From Candidatus Solirubrobacter pratensis (lineage in GTDB: Bacteria > Actinomycetota > Thermoleophilia > Solirubrobacterales > Solirubrobacteraceae): a DNA stretch of 64,000 nucleotides. The stretch spans positions 558,001 to 622,000 of the forward strand of contig NZ_AUEK01000003.1 of assembly GCF_000425945.1 (NCBI RefSeq), written 5' to 3'. Each line of letters starts with the position of its first letter. Position 1 is the first letter of the stretch. The notes beneath the pieces are model-generated. The model was not told where the DNA came from, did no database searches, and saw only the letters and a list, made by a program, of their open reading frames with translations. Made by a program: the position numbers and the translations under genes. Positions 40,172 to 48,870 of the stretch are shown in pieces.

Positions 40172-43100
40172 GTGAAGCAGGGCCATGAGCGGGACGCGGC
40201 GGTCGCCGCGAAGCCGGACCGTGCGCCCGAGCGCCCGGCGGTCCTCCCGAGCCCGAAGGCGCCGCTGACCCCGGCGCGCGTCGTCGCGCTGCAGCGGCTG
40301 GTCGGCAACGCCGCCGTCTCCGCGCTGGTCGACGAGCGCCGCCCGGCGAAGGAGGGGTCGCCGCCGGCCTCGGCCGAAGCCTCCTTGAAGGACCCGCACG
40401 CCGACCCCCGCTTCCAGTCGATGAAGGCGCGGGCGAAGTCCGCCGCCGGCGGCGCCAAGGCCCATGCGCCGGCGAAGTCCGGGGCGGCCGCCGCGCAGGC
40501 CGCCGCGCTCCCGCCCGGCAACGACGTGGCCAGCCAGGCCGCGGCCGCGCAGGTCGACACGATGTCCGAGCAGAAGCCGGGCGCCTTCGACCGCGCCGCG
40601 TTCATCGCCGCCGTCAAGGCCGCGATCGATGACGCGGCGCCGAAGAACCTCGAGGAGGCCGACGACTTCAAGGCCGGCGGCGTCAAGGAGGCGGTGTCCG
40701 GCCAGGTCAAGAACGGCAAGAAGGGCGCGGAGAAGGACATCAAGGGCGCGACCGATGCGGCGCCCGACACCTCCAAGGCCAAGCCCAAGCCGGTCACGCC
40801 GCTGGCGCCCGAAGAGGTCGGCCCCGCCCCGCCGAAGGTCGGCGCGGGGGACGCGATGCCGGCGAAGGCCCCCGCCGCACAGACCGATCTCCGCGACGGT
40901 CCCGCGGAGGTCGACAAGCAGATGGCCGACGCGGAGGTCACCGACGAGCAGATCCACAAGTCCAACGAACCGGACTTCAAGGCCGCGCTCGGCGCGCGCG
41001 ACGCGGCCAAGGAGCACGCGCAGACCGCGCCGGACGGCTACCGCAAGCAGGAGCAGGACGTGCTCGGCAAGGCGCATGGCGCCGCCGAGCAGGCGGAGCT
41101 CGCGCAGCTCGCGGGCATGCACTCGGCGCGCGGCGGCGCGCTGGCCAAGGCCGCCGGGCACAAGCAGGGCGCGAAGTCCCAGGACGAGGCCAAGCGGGCC
41201 AAGGTCGCGACCGACGTCCAGGGCATCTACGACCGCACCAAGGCCGACGTCACCAAGACGCTCGACGGGCTCGACGGCAAGGTCGACTCGGCATTCACCG
41301 CAGGCGAGGCGGCCGCGCGCAAGCGCTTCGAGGACTACGTCTCCCAGCAGATGGACGCCTACAAGGAGGACCGCTACAGCGGCCTCCTGGGCAAGGGCCG
41401 CTGGCTCAAGGACAAGCTCACGGGCATGCCGGCGGAGGTCAACCGGTACTACGCGCAGGGCCGCAATCGCTACGTCGCCGAGATGGACGCCGTCATCGGC
41501 CGCGTCGCCGACGTCGTCGGCGCCGAGCTGACCGCCGCGCGCGCCCGCATCGCGCAGGGCAAGGCCGAGGTCCACAAGTACGTCACGTCGCTCCCGAAGG
41601 ACCTGCAGGAGGTCGGCAAGGAGGCGGAGTCCAACCTCCAGTCGCAGTTCGACCAGCTCTCCTCCGACGTGGACTCCAAGCAGGACGAGCTCGTCGACAC
41701 GCTCGCGCGCAAGTACGTCGAGGCGCGCGACGCGCTGGACTCGCGCATCGACGAGATGAAGGCGGCGAACCGCGGCCTGGTCGACAAGGCGATCGACGCC
41801 GTCGGCGGCGTGATCAAGACGATCCTCCAGCTCAAGACCATGCTGATGGGCGTCCTGGCCAAGGCCGCGGACGTGATCGGGGAGATCATCAAGGACCCGA
41901 TCGGCTTCCTCGGCAAGCTGATCGACGGCATCAGGGCCGGGCTGACCCGCTTCGTCGGCAACATCGCCTCCCATCTCCAGGAAGGCCTGATGGGCTGGCT
42001 GTTCGGGACGCTCGGCGGCGCCGGCATCACGATCCCGAAGACGTTCGACCTCGCGGGCATCGTCGATCTCGTCCTGCAGGTCCTCGGCCTCACCTACCAG
42101 AACATCCGCGCCCGGGTGGTCAGGCTCGTCGGCGAGCCGGTCATGCAGCGGCTCGAGCAGACCGTCGACGTGTTCAAGACGCTCGTCAGCGAGGGCGTCG
42201 GCGGCCTGTGGAAGTGGATCAAGGACCGCGTCGGCGACCTCGAGGAGCTCGTCCTCGGCCAGATCAAGACGTTCATCATCGAGAAGGTCATCAAGGCCGG
42301 CGTCGTCTGGCTGATCGCCTTCCTCAACCCGGCCGCCGCGTTCATCAAGGCGTGCAAGGCGATCTACGACATCGTGATGTTCCTGGTCGAGCGCGGCAGC
42401 GAGATCATGAGCTTCGTCAGCTCGATCCTCGACTCGCTGGGCGCGATCGCCAAGGGCGCGATCGGGATCGTCGCCGAGAAGGTCGAGGGCAGCCTCGCCA
42501 AGGCGCTGCCGCTGGCGATCTCCTTCCTCGCCGGCCTGCTCGGCCTCGGCGGCATCAGCGAGAAGATCCACCAGGTCATCGACAAGGTCCGCTCGCCGAT
42601 CAACAAGGCGGTCGACTTCGTCGTGATGGGTGCGGTCAAGGGCGCGCGCAAGCTCTTCGGCCGCGCACGGGGCTGGGCCAAGGGCAAGGTCAAGGGCGCC
42701 AAGGACTGGGCGCGGGGCCAGGCGCAGGGCGTCAAGGACCGCTTCACGGGCAAGCGGCGCGCCGGCCAAGAGCGGGACGGGCAGCAGCCTGGCGCCGCGG
42801 AGGACGCCAAGCGCGTCGAGGCGCCGTTCACGATGCACGGCAAGCCGCACAAGCTCGTCGCGAAGGGCGGCAAGGGGCGAGAGCTCGAGATGCACTCCAC
42901 GCCGCTCGACCTCGTCTCCAAGATCGAGTCGATGTACGACGCGCTGACGCAGGCGAAGCCCTCGGAGGCGGGCGGCGCCGGCATCGCGGCGCTGCGGCAG
43001 GAGATGATCCAGGAGTCGCACGTGCTGCTGGAGGCCGCGATGGACCTGTGGACCCGGGCGGGCCGCGATCCGTCGGTCGTCCCCGCCGAGCTGCCCGGGC

Positions 43101-43879
43101 TCGCGGCGAGGATCTCGTCCTTCGGCGAGCGCTTCGACCGCCGCGACATCGATCCGGCGGCCGCCGAGGCGGCGAAGGCCCGGCGCAGGGACCTGGTCAC
43201 CGATCCGGTTCCGGCGCTGTTCGAGGGGATCGATCCCCAGCGGCCCCCGCGCGGCTGGACGTTCACGGACACCGTGATCGAGCGGGGCCCGGACATCGTC
43301 CGCGTCGAGACGGCGATCACGGACCCCACCGGCGGCACCGGGAACATCCGGCGCGAGTACGACCGCAAGACGAAGAAGTGGACGCTCAGCTCGGCGTTCC
43401 TCGATCGGCTCGAGGCGTGGGTGCCCGCGACGGTGCCGCTCGGGAGCCGCGGCATCAACCTGGTCACGTACGCCACGCTGCGCCAGAAGAAGCTCGCCGG
43501 CGTCGGCGCGGGCGACGTCCAGCCCGCCATCAAGAAGCAGAAGTGGTCCAGCATCGTCAACGAGCGCACCATGCTGCAGCTGGCCAAGCTCGGCGGCGAC
43601 GAGGGCCGCCGCGACGGGGCGATCACCTCGACCCACAGCTGGAGCTACGCCATGACCGCACTGACGCAGGCCCGCTATCGGGTCGTGCCCGGGACCGCGC
43701 GCGTGCTCGGCGGTCTGCCGCTGCGGGTGCGCGAGATGGACACGTTCGTGCGGGCGATCCAGAGCGACGGTGAGGCGAAGGCCGCGGAGAAGCTCGCGAG
43801 GATGGACGCGAGCCTGACCCTCGACAGCACGACCTGGTACGGATTCGACATCGAGGCCGAGGTGGAGCCGATCCCGTGA
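40172..43879 (+). CDS. Large eCIS-tagged protein with hydrophobic helical core, putative effector
   Basis: A 1235-residue protein. Residues 33-52 hold the tag ARVVALQRLVGNAAVSALV. Residues 60-330 are Ala/Lys/Pro-rich. About 330-540 form long amphipathic helices (KRFEDYVSQQMDAY, ELVDTLARKYVEARDAL). About 545-830 contain repeated hydrophobic segments (IIKDPIGFLGKLIDGIRAGL, VVWLIAFLNPAAAFIKA), like membrane-inserting or tape-measure-like domains of related proteins. A basic spacer leads to a C-terminal domain of about 300 residues without known motif (DTVIERGPDIVRVETA, TSTHSWSYAMT). A small gene overlaps its end, as effector-immunity pairs do. Function is inferred. Confidence 0.65.
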   Translation: MKQGHERDAAVAAKPDRAPERPAVLPSPKAPLTPARVVALQRLVGNAAVSALVDERRPAKEGSPPASAEASLKDPHADPRFQSMKARAKSAAGGAKAHAPAKSGAAAAQAAALPPGNDVASQAAAAQVDTMSEQKPGAFDRAAFIAAVKAAIDDAAPKNLEEADDFKAGGVKEAVSGQVKNGKKGAEKDIKGATDAAPDTSKAKPKPVTPLAPEEVGPAPPKVGAGDAMPAKAPAAQTDLRDGPAEVDKQMADAEVTDEQIHKSNEPDFKAALGARDAAKEHAQTAPDGYRKQEQDVLGKAHGAAEQAELAQLAGMHSARGGALAKAAGHKQGAKSQDEAKRAKVATDVQGIYDRTKADVTKTLDGLDGKVDSAFTAGEAAARKRFEDYVSQQMDAYKEDRYSGLLGKGRWLKDKLTGMPAEVNRYYAQGRNRYVAEMDAVIGRVADVVGAELTAARARIAQGKAEVHKYVTSLPKDLQEVGKEAESNLQSQFDQLSSDVDSKQDELVDTLARKYVEARDALDSRIDEMKAANRGLVDKAIDAVGGVIKTILQLKTMLMGVLAKAADVIGEIIKDPIGFLGKLIDGIRAGLTRFVGNIASHLQEGLMGWLFGTLGGAGITIPKTFDLAGIVDLVLQVLGLTYQNIRARVVRLVGEPVMQRLEQTVDVFKTLVSEGVGGLWKWIKDRVGDLEELVLGQIKTFIIEKVIKAGVVWLIAFLNPAAAFIKACKAIYDIVMFLVERGSEIMSFVSSILDSLGAIAKGAIGIVAEKVEGSLAKALPLAISFLAGLLGLGGISEKIHQVIDKVRSPINKAVDFVVMGAVKGARKLFGRARGWAKGKVKGAKDWARGQAQGVKDRFTGKRRAGQERDGQQPGAAEDAKRVEAPFTMHGKPHKLVAKGGKGRELEMHSTPLDLVSKIESMYDALTQAKPSEAGGAGIAALRQEMIQESHVLLEAAMDLWTRAGRDPSVVPAELPGLAARISSFGERFDRRDIDPAAAEAAKARRRDLVTDPVPALFEGIDPQRPPRGWTFTDTVIERGPDIVRVETAITDPTGGTGNIRREYDRKTKKWTLSSAFLDRLEAWVPATVPLGSRGINLVTYATLRQKKLAGVGAGDVQPAIKKQKWSSIVNERTMLQLAKLGGDEGRRDGAITSTHSWSYAMTALTQARYRVVPGTARVLGGLPLRVREMDTFVRAIQSDGEAKAAEKLARMDASLTLDSTTWYGFDIEAEVEPIP

Positions 43880-44388
43880 CCGGGTTCCTGCTGGCGCCGG
43901 AGGGCGTCGTCACGATCAACGAGGGCGGCAGGCCGCCCGTGCGCGTGCCGCTGCGCGAGCAGCGCGGCTACGACCGGCTCGCGAGCGCGCTCGGGGAGCG
44001 GCTCGGAGCGACGATCGAGGTGGTCACCGAGGCCGGCCCCGCGCTGCGCGACTCGTTTCCGCAGCTGGTCCCGGCGATCGTCGCCGACGACGCGCCGGCG
44101 CCCGAATCGACGATGCTCCTCGACGCGTCGCCGAGCGACGCGGTCCAGGTCGTGCGGGGCTCGATGCTCGGTGCGCTGACCGCCGAGGGGCTCGACCGCT
44201 GGCGCGCCGGCGAGCCCGCAGGCGACCGCGCGCTGCTGGGCCGCGCGGACGTGGCCGAGCGGATCGACGGGGTCACCGCGGTCCCGCATCCGGGCGGCTA
44301 CGCGTATCTGTCGAGCACGGAGCCGACCGACCTGATCGTGCTCGTGGCGGCCTACCTGCGGGCCGCCGAGGAGGTCCGGCGCCAGTAA
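43876..44388 (+). CDS. Small partner of the large eCIS-tagged protein (candidate immunity protein or chaperone)
   Basis: A 170-residue soluble protein whose GTG start overlaps the large gene by 4 nt, so both are made together. It begins FLLAPEGVVTINEGG and contains LREQRGYDRLASALGERLGA and DVAERIDGVTAVPHPGGYAY. No signal peptide, no membrane helix, no recognised family. Its position fits immunity or chaperone genes of polymorphic toxins, but no sequence evidence decides between these. Confidence 0.6.
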   Translation: MTGFLLAPEGVVTINEGGRPPVRVPLREQRGYDRLASALGERLGATIEVVTEAGPALRDSFPQLVPAIVADDAPAPESTMLLDASPSDAVQVVRGSMLGALTAEGLDRWRAGEPAGDRALLGRADVAERIDGVTAVPHPGGYAYLSSTEPTDLIVLVAAYLRAAEEVRRQ

Positions 44389-44401
44389 GGTGGGTCGGGC
44401 G

Positions 44402-45103
44402 GTGAGGGTCGGGCTCTTCGTCACCTGCCTGGTCGACCTCGTCTCGCCCGAGGTGGGAGTGGCGACGGCGCGCGTGCTCCAGCGCGCGGGGCACGAGGTC
44501 GTGTTCCCCGAGGGGCAGACGTGCTGCGGGCAGCCGGCGTTCAACTCCGGCTATCGCGACGAGGCCGCCAAGGTGCTGCGCACGACGCTCCGCGCGCTGG
44601 CGGCGGCGGACGCCGACGCGTACGTCGCGCCGGCCGGGTCGTGCACGACGATGATCCGCACGTTCGCCGAGCAGCTCGACGACTCGCCGGAGCTCACGGC
44701 CGTCGCGCCGAAGCTGTACGAGCTGAGCGAGTTCCTCGCCGCGCATGGCGGTGCGCTGTCGGGCACGCTGCGCGCGCGGGTCGCGTACCACGACTCCTGC
44801 CACATGCTGCGCGAGCTTGGGCTCGCGCGCGAGCCTCGTGCCGCGCTGGAGCGGCTCGACGGCGTCGAGCTGGCGGACTGGGACGCGGAGCGCTGCTGCG
44901 GCTTCGGCGGCACGTTCGCGGTGCGCCAGCCCGAGCTGTCGGTCGCGATGGCCGACGAGAAGCTGCGCACGCTCGGCGGCGCCGACACGCTGTGCGGCGC
45001 CGATCCTTCGTGCCTGATGCACCTGCGCGGGCGCCTGCGGCGGCTCGGCTCGCAGGTGCGGGTGGCGCATCTGGCGGAGCTGCTCGAGGAGGGGACGCGG
45101 TGA
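44402..45103 (+). CDS. lutA: Lactate utilization protein LutA
   Basis: A 233-residue protein with two CCG domains, the Cys-rich ligands for Fe-S clusters: QTCCGQPAFNSGY, HDSCHMLRELG, ERCCGFGGTFAV and CGADPSCLMHL. LutA works with LutB and LutC to oxidise L-lactate to pyruvate at the membrane. The GTG at 44402 is preferred because homologs begin RVGLFVTCLVD and AAGGTGG lies 8 nt before it; another GTG is at 44390. It overlaps lutB by 4 nt. Confidence 0.93.
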   Translation: MRVGLFVTCLVDLVSPEVGVATARVLQRAGHEVVFPEGQTCCGQPAFNSGYRDEAAKVLRTTLRALAAADADAYVAPAGSCTTMIRTFAEQLDDSPELTAVAPKLYELSEFLAAHGGALSGTLRARVAYHDSCHMLRELGLAREPRAALERLDGVELADWDAERCCGFGGTFAVRQPELSVAMADEKLRTLGGADTLCGADPSCLMHLRGRLRRLGSQVRVAHLAELLEEGTR

Positions 45104-46449
45104 CGCTGCGCGAGCGCGAGCGGGCGGCGCTCGCGGGCGACGGGCGCCTGCAGGCGTCGATCCGGCGCAGCGCCGACAACGTGCACGACCGCTGGCTGCT
45201 GACGCGCACCGAGCTCGAGGACGCGGACGGCCTGCGCGAGGCGGCGCGCTCGCTGCGCAGCGCGGCGATCGCCCGGCTGCCGGAGCTGCTCGCGCAGCTC
45301 GCCGACAACGTCGAGGCGGCGGGTGGGAGCGTCTTCTTCGCCGGTGATGCGGAGGAGGCCTCGGGCTACGTCGCCGGCGTCGCGCGCCGCCGCGGCGTGA
45401 AGCTGGCCGTGAAGTCGAAGTCGATGGTCAGCGAGGAGATCGGGCTCAGCGAGCGGCTCCAGGCGATCGGCGTGGAGGCGATCGAGACCGACCTCGGCGA
45501 ATGGGCGCAGCAACTCGACGGCGAGCCGCCGTCGCACATCCTCGCGCCGGCGATGCACAAGTCCTACGAGGACTGGGTGCGCGTGCTCGCGCCGCTGGGC
45601 TACGACGGCGGCGTCGACGCGAACGCGATGACGGCGTTCGCGCGGCGCACGCTGCGGCAGTCGTTCCTCGAGGCGGGCATGGGCATCACCGGCGTCAACC
45701 TCGCGATCGCCGAGTCCGGGACCCTGATGACGGTCACCAACGAGGGCAACGGGCGCCTGACCGCGGGCCGGCCGCCCGTGCACGTCGCGATCATGGGGAT
45801 GGAGCGCATCGTCGCGAGCTGGGCGGAGGCGGACCTCCTGCTCGCGCTGCTCTCGCGCGCCGGCGCGGGCGTCTCGATCGGGACCTACGTGAACTTCGTC
45901 ACCGGCCCGCGGCGGCCGGGCGATCTCGACGGCCCCGAGGAGCTGCACCTCGTGATCGTCGACAACGGGCGCTCGAACGTGCTCGGGAGCGCGAGCCAGG
46001 AGGCGCTCAACTGCATCCGCTGCGGCGCCTGCCTGAACGCGTGTCCGGTCTTCCGGCAGATCGGCGGGCACGCGTACGGCGACGTCTACTCGGGGCCGAT
46101 CGGCGCCGTGATCGTGCCGCTGCTGCGCGAGGGGCAGGAGGAGCTCTCGCACGCGTCGTCGCTGTGCGGGGCGTGCTGGAAGGCCTGCCCGGTCGCGATC
46201 CCGCTGCACGACCTGCTGCTGCAGGGCCGCGCTGACCACGCCGGCTCCGAGCGGGCGCTGTGGCGCGCCTGGGCCGCGGCGTGGTCGAGCCCGCGCGCGT
46301 TCGCGCTGTCCGGCGCGCCGGCCGGCCTGCGCCCACCCCAGTCGCTCGTGCCGCCACCGTTCCGCGAGTGGGCGCGGGGGAGGGAGCTCCCGCATCGGGA
46401 GGGAGCCACGTTCCGGGCGCGCTGGCGGCGCGGCGAGGTGCTCGAGTGA
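45100..46449 (+). CDS. lutB: Lactate utilization iron-sulfur protein LutB
   Basis: A 449-residue protein. The LUD domain covers about residues 70-290 (KSKSMVSEEIGLSE, LAIAESGTLMTVTNEGN). Two 4Fe-4S motifs follow: CIRCGACLNACPVF and LCGACWKACPV, and a C-terminal DUF3390 region closes it. It transfers electrons from lactate oxidation to the respiratory chain. A strong GAGGAGGGG site supports the GTG start at 45100. Confidence 0.93.
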   Translation: MTLRERERAALAGDGRLQASIRRSADNVHDRWLLTRTELEDADGLREAARSLRSAAIARLPELLAQLADNVEAAGGSVFFAGDAEEASGYVAGVARRRGVKLAVKSKSMVSEEIGLSERLQAIGVEAIETDLGEWAQQLDGEPPSHILAPAMHKSYEDWVRVLAPLGYDGGVDANAMTAFARRTLRQSFLEAGMGITGVNLAIAESGTLMTVTNEGNGRLTAGRPPVHVAIMGMERIVASWAEADLLLALLSRAGAGVSIGTYVNFVTGPRRPGDLDGPEELHLVIVDNGRSNVLGSASQEALNCIRCGACLNACPVFRQIGGHAYGDVYSGPIGAVIVPLLREGQEELSHASSLCGACWKACPVAIPLHDLLLQGRADHAGSERALWRAWAAAWSSPRAFALSGAPAGLRPPQSLVPPPFREWARGRELPHREGATFRARWRRGEVLE

Positions 46450-46480
46450 GGCGCGGCGGCGATGACCTGCGCGTTGCGCC

Positions 46481-46588
46481 ACGCGGGGACGAGGGGCGTG
46501 GCGCGCGGCGCGGGGATGACGGGCGTGGTTCGCGGCGCGGGGATGACGGGCGTGGCGCGCGGCGCCGCCATCACGCGGGCGGTGCGCG
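46481..46588 (+). repeat. 27-bp minisatellite between lutB and lutC, four units
   Basis: Four adjacent 27-bp units at 46481-46507, 46508-46534, 46535-46561 and 46562-46588. Units 2 and 3 are almost identical (GCGCGGGGATGACGGGCGTG, then a 7-nt end), and units 1 and 4 are diverged. As the length is a multiple of three, an open frame crosses it with a repeated AGMTGVxRG peptide, but this frame has no other support. It separates lutB from lutC by about 157 nt in an otherwise overlapping operon. Confidence 0.85.
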
Positions 46589-46606
46589 GCATGGCGGGGC
46601 GGCGCC

Positions 46607-47203
46607 GTGAACCGGGAGGCGTTCCTCGGGCGGCTTCGCGAGCGGCTGGAGCACGCCGTCCCGCCCGGCACCGCACACCCGCCGGGGCCTCCGCCCGCCG
46701 CCGTCCCGCGCGTCGACTACCCGCCGGACCCGCGCCCGCTCGAGGAGCGCTTCGCCGCCGCGCTGCACGCGATCCGCGGCCGCGTCGCCACGGCGGACGA
46801 GCTGCCCGCGCTGCTGCAAGCGCACGGCGTGCGGACCGCGGTCGTGACCGAGGAGCGCGTGCCGCTGCCGCCCGGCATCGAGCGGCTCCCGCTCGATCGC
46901 GCCCACGAGGCCGACGCCGGCTTCACGGCCGCGCGCGCTGCGTGCGCCGTGACCGGCACGGTCGTCGTGTCCGACGCGTCGCGGATGGCGAGCCTGCTCC
47001 CGCGCGTGCACGTCGTCGCCGTCCCCCGCGACCGGCTCGTGGAGACGCCCGGCGACGTCCTGCGCGACCTCCCGAGCCTCTTCCCCGAGGGCCTGCCGGC
47101 CAACTTCGCCCTCGCCAGCGGCCCGAGCCGCTCGGCCGACATCGCCGGCGAGGTCGTCTACGGCGTCCACGGCCCGCTCGCCGTGATCGCCGTCTTCGTC
47201 TGA
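46607..47203 (+). CDS. lutC: Lactate utilization protein LutC
   Basis: A 198-residue LUD-domain protein. The N-terminus NREAFLGRLRERLE and the core ACAVTGTVVVSDASRMASLL, HVVAVPRDRLVETPGDV and the end GPSRSADIAGEVVYGVHGPL are standard for LutC. It is required with LutA and LutB for lactate oxidation. The GTG start lies just after the minisatellite. Confidence 0.92.
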   Translation: MNREAFLGRLRERLEHAVPPGTAHPPGPPPAAVPRVDYPPDPRPLEERFAAALHAIRGRVATADELPALLQAHGVRTAVVTEERVPLPPGIERLPLDRAHEADAGFTAARAACAVTGTVVVSDASRMASLLPRVHVVAVPRDRLVETPGDVLRDLPSLFPEGLPANFALASGPSRSADIAGEVVYGVHGPLAVIAVFV

Positions 47204-47206
47204 CCC

Positions 47207-47890
47207 TCAGGCCGTCCTGCCGATCGCCTGCAGCGCGGTCGGCAGGATCGTCAGCTCGGGCACATACGCGCGCGGAGGCAGGCCGACGGCGAACACGCAC
47301 GCCGCCGCGACGTCCTCCGGGTGCAGCATCAGCGCGCGCGTCTCGGCGTCCGGCGGTTCCGGGCGGTTGTCGAGGATCGGCGTGTCGACCACGCCGGGCA
47401 GGATCGCGGTCACGCGCAGCTGCCCGTCGGCCTCCCAGCCGATGGCGCGGGCGAGCGCGAGCACCCCCGCCTTGGCGGCCTGGTAGGCGGCACCGGAGCG
47501 GTCGGGCCAGCTGCCCGAGACGCTGCCGATCAGCACGATCGACCCGCGTGACGCGAACAGCGCGTCGCGGAACGCATGCACGAGGTTCCACGTGCCGGTC
47601 AGGTTCGCGCCGAGCACGTGGTCCCACGACTCGTGGGAGAGCTCGCGCAGCCGCCGCTGCTTGATGTTGGCTCCCGCCGAGACGACCAGCGCGTCGAGCG
47701 CGCCGATCTCCTGCGCCAGCGCCGCGACCGCCTCGCGGTCGGTGACGTCGAGCGCGTGCGCCGTCACGCCCGGCGCGTCGATCTCCCGCCGCGCCGCCGC
47801 ATGGACCGCGTCGCCGAGCTCCGCGAACGCGCGCGCGGTCGCCAGCCCGATGCCGCTCGACGCCCCCGCGACCAGGACGCTGCGGCTCAC
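47207..47890 (-). CDS. Short-chain dehydrogenase/reductase
   Basis: A 227-residue SDR. Rossmann motif VLVAGASSGIGLATARAF; catalytic Ser in IVLIGSVSGSW, and the pair YQAAK with Tyr and Lys; cofactor strand VVSAGANI. It oxidises or reduces a hydroxy/keto group with NAD(P). The GTG start overlaps the Zn-dehydrogenase stop by 4 nt, so it is the last gene of a four-gene catabolic operon (ALDH, FAH, ADH, SDR). Confidence 0.9.
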   Translation of the reverse strand: MSRSVLVAGASSGIGLATARAFAELGDAVHAAARREIDAPGVTAHALDVTDREAVAALAQEIGALDALVVSAGANIKQRRLRELSHESWDHVLGANLTGTWNLVHAFRDALFASRGSIVLIGSVSGSWPDRSGAAYQAAKAGVLALARAIGWEADGQLRVTAILPGVVDTPILDNRPEPPDAETRALMLHPEDVAAACVFAVGLPPRAYVPELTILPTALQAIGRTA

Positions 47891-48870
47891 GCCTCGCGGC
47901 CCGCGCCGGCGAGGAAGACCTTGAACTCGGCCGGCGTCCCCGCCGCGAGCCGCGCGAACTGCTCGGGTCCTTCTTCCAGCGGCCGCACGGCCGTGAGGTC
48001 GTCGCCGAGGCTCGCCTCGCCGCTCACCAGCCACGCGTGCGCCTGCTCGAAGTCGTCCATCGTGTACGCGTAGGAGCCCTGGATCCGATGCTGGCTGCGC
48101 ACGATGTCGTGGAAGCCGAGCGTCGTCTCGTCGGCCGCGAGCCCGATGCAGACCATCGTCCCGGCCGGCCGCAGCAGCTCGAGCCCGAGCTGCCGCGTGG
48201 CCTGCGCGCCGACCGCGTCGAGCACGAGGTCGAAGTCGCGCTCATCGCCGACCTCGTGGGCGCCGAGCGCCAGCGCCCGCTCGCGCCGTGCGTCGTGCCG
48301 CTCGACCACCGCCACGTGCGCGATCCCCGACAGCAGCGCGGCCTGCAGGGTGACGAGGCCGATGGTGCCCGCCCCGAGCACGACGGCGCGCTCCGCCGGG
48401 CCTCCCAGGCGCACGGCATGCACGCCGTTGGCCAGCGGCTCCATCAGGGCGCCCACGCGCGCCGGGACGCCGTCGGGCAGCACGCGGGCGTCGGCGGCGC
48501 GCACCTTCACGAGGTCGGCGAACGCGCCCGGCGCGTGGACGCCGACCAGGACGCGGTCCTTGCACACGTTCGAGAGCCCGGCGCGGCACAGCGCGCACTC
48601 GCCGCAGCCGCTCAGGGGATTCACGGCGACGCGCGCGCCCTCGAGCTCGTCCGCGCCGGAGCCAACGGCGACGACCGTCCCCGCGAACTCGTGCCCCATG
48701 ACCAGCGGCGGCTTGCGGTTGCCCATGTGCCCGAGGTAGCCCTCGACCTCCGAGCCGCAGATGCCGACCGCCTCGGCCCGCAGGATCAGCTCGCCCGGGC
48801 CGGGATCGCCCGGCTCCGGCACGTCCTCGATCGTCATCCGCTCCGGTCCCTGCCAGACGATCGCCTTCAC
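47887..48870 (-). CDS. Zinc-dependent alcohol/sugar dehydrogenase
   Basis: A 327-residue MDR enzyme. Catalytic zinc ligands: Cys in AVGICGSEVEG, His-Glu in VMGHEFAG; structural zinc Cys in GCGECALCRAGLSNVC. NAD-binding AVVLGAGTIGLVTLQAALL. Likely acts on a sugar, polyol or threonine-like substrate. It shares overlaps of 4 nt at both ends with the FAH and SDR genes. Confidence 0.9.
   Translation of the reverse strand: MKAIVWQGPERMTIEDVPEPGDPGPGELILRAEAVGICGSEVEGYLGHMGNRKPPLVMGHEFAGTVVAVGSGADELEGARVAVNPLSGCGECALCRAGLSNVCKDRVLVGVHAPGAFADLVKVRAADARVLPDGVPARVGALMEPLANGVHAVRLGGPAERAVVLGAGTIGLVTLQAALLSGIAHVAVVERHDARRERALALGAHEVGDERDFDLVLDAVGAQATRQLGLELLRPAGTMVCIGLAADETTLGFHDIVRSQHRIQGSYAYTMDDFEQAHAWLVSGEASLGDDLTAVRPLEEGPEQFARLAAGTPAEFKVFLAGAGREA

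Noticed and set aside
39872..43636. Open frame of more than 1200 codons on the minus strand across the giant eCIS-tagged gene
   Set aside because: Its Arg/Asp/Leu/Val-rich translation is the usual antisense shadow of a GC-rich gene. The plus frame has the tag, helices and proper codon use.
46462..46606. Peptide with AGMTGVxRG repeats between lutB and lutC
   Set aside because: The repeat is explained by a 27-bp minisatellite whose length keeps any frame open; no ribosome site or homolog known to me.
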